The notes beneath the pieces are model-generated. The model worked only from the letters and a program-made list of their open reading frames with translations. It was not told where the DNA came from and did not search any database. The position numbers and the translations under genes were made by a program. A DNA stretch of 64,000 nucleotides from Oscillospiraceae bacterium (GTDB taxonomy: Bacteria; Bacillota; Clostridia; Oscillospirales; Acutalibacteraceae), in the NCBI GenBank assembly GCA_015066365.1, contig SVON01000001.1:62001-126000 (forward strand), given 5' to 3'. Numbering within the stretch: the stretch's first letter is position 1; every line of letters begins with the position of its first letter. Shown one piece after another: positions 20,236 through 29,223 of the stretch.

Positions 20236-22200
20236 TTAAGAATTCTGTTGCTCAAAATAGTCGGAAATCGCTTGCTTCAACCGTGCTTCCGCTTCGGCAA
20301 CGGTGCAGTTGGATAGCTGGGTAGCGGCCATCGTCAGGTGACCACCTCCGCCCAAAGCCTCCATGATCAGCTGGACGTTGCACTCGCCAAACGAGCGGGC
20401 GGAAATCTGAATCTGATCCTTCATACGGGACACCACAAAAGAGGCCTGTACTCCCTGCACCGAAAGCAGGTCATCCGCAGCCTGGGCGGCGGCGGTGCGG
20501 AAATCGGTGTAGTCTTCTTCGGTGACGGTGACGGCGGTATTATGGTAGATTTCTGCCGCGGCCACCAGGTCGCTTTTGCGACGATAGAGCTCCAGACTCT
20601 CGGCGAACATCTTTTTAACAGTTACGGTATCCGCCCCCATACTGCGCAGATAGGCGGCAGCCTCAAAGGTGCGCACACCGGTGCGAAGCACAAAATTACG
20701 GGTATCCAGCATAATGCCGGCCAACAACGCTTCTGCCTCTATGCGGCTGGTTTTCTGGTCCGAGAAATACGGAAGCAATTCCGCGATCAACTCGCTGGCA
20801 GAAGAGGAGGCCGATTCGTGGTAAGTCAAAACGGTATTTTCGATGTGGTTGACCATCTTGCGATGGTGGTCAATGACCACTACGCGTTCGGTCAGATTGA
20901 ATAGCTCCTGAGATTCCAGCATGGTGGCTGTATGGGTATCCACGATGATCAGCAGCGTATTCTTGGTAACGGATTTGGTGGCACTTTCGGGAGAGATGAA
21001 TAAATCATCCTTGCCCATTGCCGCAAAACGTTCAATCAAGTGCCCGGCCATCGTAGCTTGCCGGTTGACCACCGCATAAGCAGGAACACCGATGCGGTTG
21101 ATCACCGAGGCGAGGGCGGCACTACCGCCCAAGCTGTCCAGATCAGACATACGGTGACCCATCACATATACCCGGTCGCTGGTAGAAATCAACTCGTGCA
21201 GAGCATCGGCAATAATGCGGGTACGTACCCTGGCGCGATGCTGAACGCCACCGGATTTGCCGCCGTAAAAATCATAACCATTGATGTTTTTCACCGCGAC
21301 CTGGTCGCCGCCGCGACTCAATGCCATATCCAAAGCGCGCATAGCAGAGCGCCGGCACTCGTCAATGGTTTTCTCTTGACCGATACCGATGGACAGCGTG
21401 ATGCTTCCGTCAGCCTCCGGAAAAGCGTCGCGCACCTTTTGGAGAATCGAAAAGCGGCTTTCCACCATTTTGGCCAAGTGGCGATGCTCGGTTATGCAGA
21501 CAAAGCGCTCGTTGCCGTACTTCTGCAACAAACCGCCCCCGGCAGAGATCCAATCCTCCAGCATGGTTTCGATGTGACCGCTGATGCGGGCCCGGTCACC
21601 GGCACGAAGGTGCTCGGTTGCCTCCTCCAGGTTATCAATACAAATCTGGAGCACCACCGGACGGCTGGCTTTATACTCTTCTGCCGTATCCTTGAGAGCC
21701 GTATCGTCAAACAAATACAGCACGTAGCGCTGTCCTTTTTCACTGCGGATGGTGGAGGCAAAGGCGGTGTATTTGCGTGCCCCGCGTTGCAGTAACAAGG
21801 GCTGACCGGAGACAAGTTTCTCCAAAGAGCTCCCCTCGAACAGTTTGCTTATAGGCGTGTTTACTACCGGGACGCTGTCCTGCATCACCTGGGTGTGAAA
21901 CAGCTTGTTGGAATAGAGTAAGTTGCCCTGTTCGTCGATCATCAGCAAAGGCAACGGAAAGGTTTCCAGAGCCATTTCTTGCATCGGGTCAATTTTCTTC
22001 ACCAAGCGGTGGATCCAGCCGGTGCAAATACGTCTAAATCGCAGGACGAAGATCAGCATACATACCGCCAACACGGCAAACAGTGCCAGCGGTATCCACC
22101 CGTAAACAGGCGAATGCTGATACAGCACAGCGGCGCAACCGCCAACCAGCACGATAATCAGTGCGGCGATAACGGAAAACATAGCATAAACAGATTTCAT
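20236..22200 (-). CDS. gdpP: GdpP/YybT-like DHH phosphoesterase (c-di-AMP phosphodiesterase family)
   Basis: Two N-terminal TM, PAS-like and degenerate GGDEF regions, then DHH-DHHA1 ([16 protein letters not shown]...[10 protein letters not shown]...[13 protein letters not shown]); next to rplI/dnaB. Confidence 0.9.
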   Translation of the reverse strand: MKSVYAMFSVIAALIIVLVGGCAAVLYQHSPVYGWIPLALFAVLAVCMLIFVLRFRRICTGWIHRLVKKIDPMQEMALETFPLPLLMIDEQGNLLYSNKLFHTQVMQDSVPVVNTPISKLFEGSSLEKLVSGQPLLLQRGARKYTAFASTIRSEKGQRYVLYLFDDTALKDTAEEYKASRPVVLQICIDNLEEATEHLRAGDRARISGHIETMLEDWISAGGGLLQKYGNERFVCITEHRHLAKMVESRFSILQKVRDAFPEADGSITLSIGIGQEKTIDECRRSAMRALDMALSRGGDQVAVKNINGYDFYGGKSGGVQHRARVRTRIIADALHELISTSDRVYVMGHRMSDLDSLGGSAALASVINRIGVPAYAVVNRQATMAGHLIERFAAMGKDDLFISPESATKSVTKNTLLIIVDTHTATMLESQELFNLTERVVVIDHHRKMVNHIENTVLTYHESASSSASELIAELLPYFSDQKTSRIEAEALLAGIMLDTRNFVLRTGVRTFEAAAYLRSMGADTVTVKKMFAESLELYRRKSDLVAAAEIYHNTAVTVTEEDYTDFRTAAAQAADDLLSVQGVQASFVVSRMKDQIQISARSFGECNVQLIMEALGGGGHLTMAATQLSNCTVAEAEARLKQAISDYFEQQNS

Positions 22201-22231
22201 AGATGTACCTCCTTACGGTACAGCGAACGGA

Positions 22232-24076
22232 TTACACATCCATAATGATGGGTAGGATCATAGGACTGCGTTTGGTCTTTTGGAACAGCATCCGGGACAG
22301 CTCATCCCGGACACGGGATTTCATCATAGACCAATCACAACGGGGATTGCGGGAGCAATCGTCCAGTACCCGCCGTGCCGCCTCGCGGATTTCGTCAATG
22401 AGGGTTTCTGCCTCGCGAACATATACAAAACCGCGGGTGACGATGTCCGGACCGGAAACGATCTCGCCGGTGGCACTATCAAAGGTAGCCACCACCACGA
22501 TTAATCCATCCTCGGACAGATGCTTACGGTCACGGAGCACGATGCTGCCCACGTCACCCACACCCAGACCGTCCACCAATACGCGACCGGCAGGGACCGA
22601 CCCGACAACCGCCATTTTATCGGCGGTTAGCTCGATGGTCTTGCCAATTTCGGTAATCAGCACATTTTTGGCGGGCATACCCATACTTTGCGCCAATTGG
22701 GCGTGTTTGTACAGGTGCTTTTGCTCGCCGTGCACCGGGATAAAGAACTTGGGACGGGTCAGGGCGTGAATGATCTTCAATTCTTCCTGACAGGCGTGAC
22801 CGGAGACGTGCACGTCGTACATTTTTTCGTATACGACGACACAACCGCGTCGCATCAGTTCGTTGACCACCTTGCTGACGGTTTTCTCGTTGCCGGGGAT
22901 GGGGGTGGCGGATATGATGATGTAATCGTCCGGTCCCACCTCCACCTTGCGGTGGTCGGAAAACGCCATACGGGTCAGGGCAGACATAGGTTCACCCTGA
23001 CTGCCGGTGGTGATAAGTGTCACCTTGTCCTTGGGGTAATGGTTGATGGCATCGATATCGATCAACAGACCCTCGGGGACGTGCAGATAACCTAATTCCT
23101 GCGCGATATTCACAAAGTTGATCATGCTGCGACCGGAAACAGCCACTTTACGACCATCCTTGGCGGAGGCGCTCATAATCTGCTGAATACGCGGCAGATT
23201 GGAAGAGAAGGTAGCGACAATAATGCGTTTATTCTCCGCCTTGTGGAATAGGTTGGCGTAGCTCTCGCCTACTACCCGTTCACTGGGGGTATACCCGGAG
23301 CGCTCTGCGTTGGTGGAGTCGGCCAGCAGGGCCAAAACCCCTTCCCTACCCAATTCGCCAAAGCGGGGCAGGTCGATGATGGGTGACATCACCGGGGTGA
23401 AATCCACCTTAAAGTCACCGGTGTGGACAATGTAACCTTGCGGAGTTTTGATGGCCAAAGCCATGGCATCCGGGATGGAGTGGTTGACGGTGATCATCTC
23501 AACGGTCAGTTCTTTGCCGATATGGATGATGCCTCCGGCCTCCACAACGTGCAAACGCATTTTTCCGGCTAGGCCGTGCTCTTTCAGCTTAGAGTCGATT
23601 AATGCGACCGTCAGTCGTCCGGCATACACCGGGATATCCATCTGCTTGAGCAGATACGGAAGAGCGCCAATGTGGTCTTCGTGACCGTGAGTGATAAAGA
23701 TACCGCGGATTTTATCCTTAATTTTGTTGACATAGGTGAAATCCGGCAGCACCACGTCTACGCCCAGTAAGTCTTCGTCCGGAAAGGACATACCACAGTC
23801 GATAATGATGGCGTCATCGCCGTATTCCAACACTGCCATATTCTTGCCGATCTCGTTGAGACCGCCCAGTACGGTGTAGTGGATGGGAAGTGCCGGCGTT
23901 TTAGACGGCGCTTCTTTCTTCTTGCGATGGTTATTCTTATGCGTATGTGGTGCGTTCTCTGCTCGCTTAGCAGAGTTATGAGAAGCGGTTTGAGCCGCTG
24001 TCATCGGTTTGTGATTCTTTTCGTTTTCGCTCCGATTCTGATTTTTATTCTTGGGACGATATTTATTTTCGGCCAT
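22232..24076 (-). CDS. rnjA: Ribonuclease J
   Basis: HGHEDHIGALPYLL metallo-beta-lactamase/beta-CASP; ATPIPGNEKTVSKVVNELMRRG; VHVSGHACQEELK; basic N-terminal extension. Confidence 0.94.
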   Translation of the reverse strand: MAENKYRPKNKNQNRSENEKNHKPMTAAQTASHNSAKRAENAPHTHKNNHRKKKEAPSKTPALPIHYTVLGGLNEIGKNMAVLEYGDDAIIIDCGMSFPDEDLLGVDVVLPDFTYVNKIKDKIRGIFITHGHEDHIGALPYLLKQMDIPVYAGRLTVALIDSKLKEHGLAGKMRLHVVEAGGIIHIGKELTVEMITVNHSIPDAMALAIKTPQGYIVHTGDFKVDFTPVMSPIIDLPRFGELGREGVLALLADSTNAERSGYTPSERVVGESYANLFHKAENKRIIVATFSSNLPRIQQIMSASAKDGRKVAVSGRSMINFVNIAQELGYLHVPEGLLIDIDAINHYPKDKVTLITTGSQGEPMSALTRMAFSDHRKVEVGPDDYIIISATPIPGNEKTVSKVVNELMRRGCVVVYEKMYDVHVSGHACQEELKIIHALTRPKFFIPVHGEQKHLYKHAQLAQSMGMPAKNVLITEIGKTIELTADKMAVVGSVPAGRVLVDGLGVGDVGSIVLRDRKHLSEDGLIVVVATFDSATGEIVSGPDIVTRGFVYVREAETLIDEIREAARRVLDDCSRNPRCDWSMMKSRVRDELSRMLFQKTKRSPMILPIIMDV

Positions 24077-24119
24077 ACGATACCTCCGTTTCAAAAAAAT
24101 AAGCCGTGAATGTACGTCA

Positions 24120-24280
24120 ATGAGCCCCACCGAATGGTGAGGCTGTCCGCAGGATGGGGTCTACTGATGTATGCCGGAGAGCATCCGGCTGACGGGCTCC
24201 GCACCCGTCGTTTTTCCGCAATCAATAAGCCAAGGGTAAGCCGTCGGTCCTATGCCGACACATCCGAACACGAAACATTG
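24120..24280 (-). ncRNA. Unclassified structured RNA / 5' leader element upstream of rnjA
   Basis: Minus strand: closing stem GGATG/CATCC (24261-24265 with 24152-24156); hairpin GTCGG/CCGAC (24243-24259); stem CT(T)ATTGAT/ATCAGTAG (24221-24229 with 24161-24168) enclosing hairpins GACGGG/CCCGTC and GCCGGA/TCCGGC; 3' hairpin AGCCTCACC-ATTC-GGTGGGGCT (24123-24144). Strong promoter just upstream. Confidence 0.65.
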
Positions 24281-24285
24281 ACTAT

Positions 24286-24314
24286 ATAATATCTTAATTA
24301 TATAAGAAAGTCAA
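24286..24314 (-). promoter_or_regulatory. Sigma-A type promoter for the rnjA leader
   Basis: Minus strand TTGACT - 17 nt - TATTAT. Confidence 0.75.
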
Positions 24315-24442
24315 GCGATAATCCTCAGTTTTGATGCAGAAAATCAGCTTAATTAGTATGGACGAGAATTCTCTGTTTTAACTATTGCTATATGATTTTA
24401 TTCTTGCTATAATGATGCTATTGAGTATCACGGAGGGACACT

Positions 24443-24880
24443 ATGAAATTCGTAGAACTGTTTACCGACGGTGCCTGTTCCGGCAACCCCGGCAAGGGTG
24501 GTTGGGGCGCGATTTTGCGCTACAATGGCCACGAAAAGGAGTTGTGTGGCGGCGAGATGGAGACCACCAACAACCGTATGGAATTGACCGCTGTCATTAA
24601 AGGGCTGGAGGCTCTAAAGGAGCCCTGTCAGGTTCGTCTGACCAGTGATTCCAAATACGTGATTGATGCCATCGTGCAAGGATGGGTGTATAGCTGGCAG
24701 CGCAACGGATGGCGCAAAGCGGATAAAAAGCCGGCCCTGAACGTGGATTTGTGGGAGCAACTCCTCCCTCTCCTCCAACAGCATCAGGTGGAGTTTGTGT
24801 GGGTCAAAGGGCATCAAGGTCATCCGGAAAATGAGCGCTGTGACAAAATGGCGGTCGGTTATTACAACAATTTGCCGTAA
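24443..24880 (+). CDS. rnhA: Ribonuclease HI
   Basis: [60 protein letters not shown]. Confidence 0.96.
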   Translation: MKFVELFTDGACSGNPGKGGWGAILRYNGHEKELCGGEMETTNNRMELTAVIKGLEALKEPCQVRLTSDSKYVIDAIVQGWVYSWQRNGWRKADKKPALNVDLWEQLLPLLQQHQVEFVWVKGHQGHPENERCDKMAVGYYNNLP

Positions 24881-24921
24881 TTCGCTTGACAATCTGTATT
24901 TTTGTTGTATGATAGTATTAA

Positions 24922-25032
24922 CTTCAAGGCGGGGTGTGATTCCCCACCGGCGGTGACAGTCCGCTAACACTCTTATGAGTGCCGAACCGGTGGAATTCCG
25001 GTACCGACGGTATAGTCCGGATGAAAGAAGGT
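24922..25032 (+). promoter_or_regulatory. FMN riboswitch (RFN element)
   Basis: aaggcggggtgtgattccccaccggcggtgacagtccgc...gaaccggtggaattccggtaccgacggtatagtccggatgaaagaagg matches the RFN consensus. Confidence 0.95.
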
Positions 25033-25046
25033 ACACGAAATATGTG

Positions 25047-25086
25047 TAGCGCCTTGTGACGGTTTGTTACAAGGCGCTATTTGTTT
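25047..25086 (+). terminator. Expression-platform hairpin of the FMN riboswitch
   Basis: tagcgccttgtgac ggttt gttacaaggcgcta tttgttt. Confidence 0.8.
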
Positions 25087-25097
25087 GGAGGTAAAGT

Positions 25098-25763
25098 ATG
25101 AATAACACGTCTCAACGCTTACGGCGCCTAACTGTAATGGCAATGTTGGTAGCCATAGCTTACGTTGCGGTGTTCCTTACAAGATTTCCGCTTGTGCCCG
25201 GTGCCGATTTTTTAACGTATGAGCCCAAGGACTCATTAATCACGATCGGGGCTTATATGCTGGATCCCCTTGCCGGAGTGATTATGACGGTGACCGTGTC
25301 TCTGCTTGAGATGGTAACGTTTAGTTCCACCGGTCTTATCGGGTTGGTGATGAACGTGTTTTCTTCTTGTCTATTCGTTTGCACAGCTTCGCTGTTTTAT
25401 CAGAAGAAACGCACGTTGGGCGGGGCGTTGCTCGGCTTATCTTGTGCAGTTCTGCTCACCACTGCCGGTATGTTGCTGTGGAATTATTTGATCACACCGT
25501 TGTATATGAACGTTCCGCGCAGTGTGGTGCTTGAGCAGATTTTGCCAGTGTTTTTACCGTTCAATGCAATCAAGTGTGTCTTGAATGCGGCTCTGACGAT
25601 GCTCCTTTATAAGAGTGTTTCCTCGGCGTTGCGCGCTACGAAATTGCTTCCGCCCTCTGAAACGCGCACTTCTCCGAAAAAGTATTTACCGGTCATCGTT
25701 CTGTCTGCTTTGATCGTTATTGGCATCACTCTTGGACTTTTAGCGTGGAAAGGCATGATTTAA
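25098..25763 (+). CDS. ribU: ECF transporter S component, riboflavin-specific (RibU-like)
   Basis: VAIAYVAVFLTRFPLVPGADFLTYEPKDSLITIGAYMLDPLAGVIMTV; downstream of the FMN riboswitch. Confidence 0.88.
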   Translation: MNNTSQRLRRLTVMAMLVAIAYVAVFLTRFPLVPGADFLTYEPKDSLITIGAYMLDPLAGVIMTVTVSLLEMVTFSSTGLIGLVMNVFSSCLFVCTASLFYQKKRTLGGALLGLSCAVLLTTAGMLLWNYLITPLYMNVPRSVVLEQILPVFLPFNAIKCVLNAALTMLLYKSVSSALRATKLLPPSETRTSPKKYLPVIVLSALIVIGITLGLLAWKGMI

Positions 25764-25766
25764 CTA

Positions 25767-25795
25767 TTGACAAATGGTGAAGTCTGCTATATAAT
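25767..25795 (+). promoter_or_regulatory. Consensus sigma-A promoter for metK
   Basis: TTGACA - 17 nt - TATAAT, exact consensus hexamers. Confidence 0.85.
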
Positions 25796-25815
25796 ACAAC
25801 ACGAAAATTTCATAC

Positions 25816-25911
25816 CTTATCAAGAGTGACGGAGGGATCAGGCCCGATGATGTCCGGCAACCTGTGGTAACATAAGGTGCTAAATCCTGCGGTAGCAACC
25901 GAAAGATGAGG
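25816..25911 (+). promoter_or_regulatory. SAM-I (S-box) riboswitch
   Basis: cttatcaagagtgacggagggatcaggcccgatgatgtccggcaacctg...aaggtgctaaatcctgcggtagcaaccgaaagatgag matches the S-box consensus. Confidence 0.95.
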
Positions 25912-25919
25912 ATTTCTCA

Positions 25920-25947
25920 AACGCTCGGTTTCTGCCGAGCGTTTTTT
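25920..25947 (+). terminator. Intrinsic terminator of the SAM riboswitch
   Basis: aacgctcggtttctgccgagcgttttttg. Confidence 0.88.
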
Positions 25948-25972
25948 GAATTTTACAAGGAGGTTTATAACT

Positions 25973-27160
25973 ATGATCGACAAGCATTATTTTTCTTCTG
26001 AATCTGTGACCGAAGGTCACCCCGACAAGGTGTGCGACCAGATCTCCGATGCGGTGCTGGATGCCATCATTGCCCAGGATCCCAACGCCCACGTGGCTTG
26101 TGAGACCGCCTGTACCACCGGTATGGTGATGGTGATGGGTGAGATCACGACTTCTTGCTACGTAGACATTCCCTCTATCGCACGCGCGGTGGTCAAGGAT
26201 ATTGGCTATAACGGTGAAGAGGGTAACTTTGACAGTACCACCTGTGCGGTGATGACCGCCATCGACGAGCAGTCTCCGGACATTGCTATGGGTGTGAATG
26301 AGGCTGTTGAGAGCCGCGAGGATTCCGAAGATGCTTACGATAAGATCGGTGCCGGTGACCAGGGATTAATGTTTGGTTACGCCTGTACCGAAACTCCGGA
26401 GCTGATGCCCCTGCCCATCTCCCTGTCCCACGCACTGTGCAAGCAGTTGACCAAGCTGCGTAAGGAGGGCACTCTCCCCTATCTGCGGCCCGACGGAAAG
26501 GCGCAGGTGACGGTGGAGTATGTGGAGAACAAGCCGTCCCGCGTTGATGCTGTGGTGGTTTCCACTCAACACAGCAGTGCCGTTTCTTTGGATACCATCC
26601 GTCAGGACATCATCGAGCAGGTCATTCGCCCCATCATTCCGGCCAACCTGCTGGATGCCGATACCAAGATTTACGTCAATCCCACCGGACGTTTTGTGGT
26701 GGGCGGTCCCCAGGGAGATACCGGTTTGACCGGCCGTAAGATTATCGTGGATACCTATGGCGGTTATGCCCGTCATGGTGGTGGTGCCTTCTCCGGAAAA
26801 GATCCTACGAAGGTGGATCGTTCCGCCTGTTATATGGCCCGTTACGCGGCGAAAAACGTGGTGGCCGCCGGTTTGGCGGATCGTTGTGAGATTCAGTTGG
26901 CGTATGCCATCGGTGTGGCACACCCTATGTCGGTCTTGGTGGATACCTTTGGTACCGGCGTGGTGCCGGATACGCAGATCACCGAGGCGGTAAAAGCGGT
27001 GTTTGATTTCCGTCCTGCCGCCATCATCGACACCCTGCAGCTCCGCCGCCCCATCTACCGCCAGTTGGCCGCCTATGGTCACATTGGCCGTGAGGATCTG
27101 GACGTGGTTTGGGAGCGCACCGACAAAGTGCAGGATCTGCGCGAGGCTGCCGGCGTATAA
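25973..27160 (+). CDS. metK: S-adenosylmethionine synthetase
   Basis: [48 protein letters not shown]; start ATG at 25973 with aaggagg RBS. Confidence 0.97.
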   Translation: MIDKHYFSSESVTEGHPDKVCDQISDAVLDAIIAQDPNAHVACETACTTGMVMVMGEITTSCYVDIPSIARAVVKDIGYNGEEGNFDSTTCAVMTAIDEQSPDIAMGVNEAVESREDSEDAYDKIGAGDQGLMFGYACTETPELMPLPISLSHALCKQLTKLRKEGTLPYLRPDGKAQVTVEYVENKPSRVDAVVVSTQHSSAVSLDTIRQDIIEQVIRPIIPANLLDADTKIYVNPTGRFVVGGPQGDTGLTGRKIIVDTYGGYARHGGGAFSGKDPTKVDRSACYMARYAAKNVVAAGLADRCEIQLAYAIGVAHPMSVLVDTFGTGVVPDTQITEAVKAVFDFRPAAIIDTLQLRRPIYRQLAAYGHIGREDLDVVWERTDKVQDLREAAGV

Positions 27161-27173
27161 TCCTTTGATTTTT

Positions 27174-27209
27174 TGCCCCCATTGTTTCCTACAATGGGGG
27201 CTTTATTCT
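27174..27209 (+). terminator. Terminator downstream of metK
   Basis: gcccccattgtttcctacaatgggggctttatt. Confidence 0.85.
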
Positions 27210-27263
27210 TGACTTAGTTACGGAATGGGGCTATAATACTTTTAGCAAAAGGAGGTCCTGATT

Positions 27264-29018
27264 ATGCGTAGACTTAGTGCATTGTTTTGTGCTGCTATAC
27301 TCGGTTCGGCTTGGTTTTTGAGCGGCTGCCAGTACGCGACACAAACGGCGGATACAAAACCGGAACCCGCCCCTGTTGCTACGGAGATCGTTTTGGATGA
27401 AAAGCTAACAGCTGAGATGGTAGATTGCCAGATCAAAGGGGACCTTTTGCGCATTGAGTCGATCAACCCGAGCCTGGATGATTATGATTTGACAGTAACG
27501 CTGTATTCTCTGGCACAGAAGAAGGTGCTGTGTCGTTTGCCGCTGGGTAAAGATTCTTGGAATACTGGCTGGACTGAAAATGGGTTTTATGCCGTTGCCT
27601 TAAACAAGAGGACGATCTATCTCTACGATGAAAAGGGCACTTTGGTTGAGGAGCGTGTCTTCCCCTCTCAAATTAAACAAGTATCTTTTCTGATGATGAA
27701 CCCTGTCGGAACCGCCTATTTTATAGGGTCCGGTAAAGAGGGGCGCCTGTATCTGTATGATGTGGCGAAAAAATCCCACAGAGACGTTGGACAGATGCTG
27801 TTTGGCTATGCCAAGCCTTTGACCTATCAGGATGGTTATTTTTACCTGGAGGGTGAAACGGATCTGCTGCGCATCAAAGAGGATGGCAACTACGCGGAGA
27901 CGGCCTATTGTCAGCTGGGTGCTATGACCAAATTCCCGGAAATGGGAATCTGCATTGATGAAAATACACTACAGGTGATTCGTCCTGATGTGGAGGGAGC
28001 TTTGCACTTTGAGAAAAAGTGCGCTAACCCCGCCCCTCTTACCACGGATGGTAACCGCTTTGCTATTAGTGACGGCGATAAAACGGTGTACGTGTACAGC
28101 TTGTCTTCAGACAAAATTCACACGTTACGGTTTGATCAGCCGGTGGAGGGTGCCGTATTCTACAAGGATTGGCTACTGGTGAACACCAAAAGCAAAGAGT
28201 ATCATCAGTTGATTTTGACGGCTATCGATGCCGTCATCCCCCAGCAGGCATCTACGCATTCTGCGACGAGTACCACCACCACAACTACCACAACTACCAC
28301 CACCTCCGCAACCTCTGGTACGACCTCTTCTACTGCCTCTGGTACAACCACCTCCGCAACCTCTGGTACGACCTCTTCTACGACCTCCAGTACGACCTCC
28401 ACGCGTGTGAATAAATCCAGTCATAAGATCGAAGGGGTGCCGGTCATCGCTCAAAAGCCCAATTATCCTACCGGGTGCGAATCGATAAGTGCCATTATGG
28501 TGCTTAAATACTGGGGCGAAAAAATCACGATTGATCATTTTATTGATCGTCATCTGCCCAAGAGTGCGTATTTTTACACCAAAAACGGTGTGAATTACGG
28601 TCCGAATCCATATGAATTTTTTGTCGGTAATCCTCGCACAGAGCAGTCTTATGGCTGTATGGCACCGGTGATTGAGCGCGCGTTGGTTGACTATTTTGGT
28701 TCCGGAGAGCGCGTAGTGAACGCCACTGGGGCTTCGTTGGAAGAACTGTGCAAAACCTATATTGACAAGGATCTACCGGTGCTGCTATGGGTCACCATCG
28801 GTATGTTGGATACCTATTCCAGCGCCAAATGGCGGTTGGACGACGGGTCGCTGTTTGAGTGGCCGGCCAATGAACACTGTATGGTTTTGGTGGGATATGA
28901 CCGCAACTATTATTATTTTAACGACCCTTATACCGGCACAGCAAAACGGTATGCCAAGTGGCTTGTGGAGCGCCGTTACAAAGAGATGGGAACCCAAGCG
29001 ATCGTGATTACGGAATAA
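27264..29018 (+). CDS. Secreted lipoprotein: possible beta-propeller N-terminal domain, Thr/Ser-rich linker, C39-like peptidase domain
   Basis: Lipobox AWFLSGCQ; linker STTTTTTTTTTTSATSGTTSSTASGTT...; EGVPVIAQKPNYPTGCESISAIMVLKYWG...WPANEHCMVLVGYDRNYYYFNDPYTG has the Cys and His/Asp pattern of C39_2 proteins. Confidence 0.82.
   Translation: MRRLSALFCAAILGSAWFLSGCQYATQTADTKPEPAPVATEIVLDEKLTAEMVDCQIKGDLLRIESINPSLDDYDLTVTLYSLAQKKVLCRLPLGKDSWNTGWTENGFYAVALNKRTIYLYDEKGTLVEERVFPSQIKQVSFLMMNPVGTAYFIGSGKEGRLYLYDVAKKSHRDVGQMLFGYAKPLTYQDGYFYLEGETDLLRIKEDGNYAETAYCQLGAMTKFPEMGICIDENTLQVIRPDVEGALHFEKKCANPAPLTTDGNRFAISDGDKTVYVYSLSSDKIHTLRFDQPVEGAVFYKDWLLVNTKSKEYHQLILTAIDAVIPQQASTHSATSTTTTTTTTTTTSATSGTTSSTASGTTTSATSGTTSSTTSSTTSTRVNKSSHKIEGVPVIAQKPNYPTGCESISAIMVLKYWGEKITIDHFIDRHLPKSAYFYTKNGVNYGPNPYEFFVGNPRTEQSYGCMAPVIERALVDYFGSGERVVNATGASLEELCKTYIDKDLPVLLWVTIGMLDTYSSAKWRLDDGSLFEWPANEHCMVLVGYDRNYYYFNDPYTGTAKRYAKWLVERRYKEMGTQAIVITE
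28302..28397 (+). repeat. 48-bp in-frame repeat encoding the Thr/Ser linker
   Basis: acctccgcaacctctggtacgacctcttctac starts at 28302 and again at 28350 (two imperfect 16-codon units). Confidence 0.8.
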
Positions 29019-29019
29019 A

Positions 29020-29056
29020 AGAAAAACCTCTGACCCTGTCAGAGGTTTTTCTTTGT
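29020..29056 (+). terminator. Terminator
   Basis: aagaaaaacctctgaccctgtcagaggtttttctt. Confidence 0.85.
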
Positions 29057-29063
29057 ATTTCTC

Positions 29064-29092
29064 TTGACAAGCAGCGAAAAATAAGGTAGAAT
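29064..29092 (+). promoter_or_regulatory. Promoter for tRNA-Gln
   Basis: TTGACA - 17 nt - TAGAAT. Confidence 0.75.
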
Positions 29093-29112
29093 ACCGCAAG
29101 CGACCAAAATAT

Positions 29113-29186
29113 TGGGCTATAGTCTAGCGGTAGGACACGTGACTTTGACTCACGCCGTGATGGTTCGACTCCATCTAGCCCAGCCA
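29113..29186 (+). tRNA. tRNA-Gln (anticodon TTG), CCA encoded
   Basis: TGGGCTA...TAGCCCA acceptor stem; anticodon arm CGTGA-CTTTGAC-TCACG; GGTTCGACTCC T arm. Confidence 0.95.
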
Positions 29187-29187
29187 G

Positions 29188-29222
29188 AAAAAAGCACTTG
29201 CTTTCGCAAGTGCTTTTTTCGT
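29188..29222 (+). terminator. Terminator after tRNA-Gln
   Basis: aaaaaagcacttgctttcgcaagtgcttttttc. Confidence 0.85.
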
Positions 29223-29223
29223 T

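Noticed and set aside
21040-21795. 251-aa plus-strand ORF antisense to gdpP
   Set aside because: No domain features; lies entirely within the gdpP coding region.
24130-24270. Possible M-box (ykoK) magnesium riboswitch on the plus strand (GGTGAGGCT, GCCAAGGGTAA and GTCCTATGCC strings)
   Set aside because: Order and pairing do not fit the M-box fold, GTCCTATGCC sits in a simple hairpin, wobble pairs and promoter favour the minus strand, and the downstream plus-strand gene is rnhA, not a Mg transporter. A cmscan would settle it.
26366-27082. 238-aa minus-strand ORF antisense to metK
   Set aside because: His/Gly-rich shadow ORF within strongly conserved metK.
28260-28400. CRISPR-like or mobile repeat
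   Set aside because: In-frame Thr/Ser-coding repeat inside a lipoprotein gene; no spacers or cas genes.
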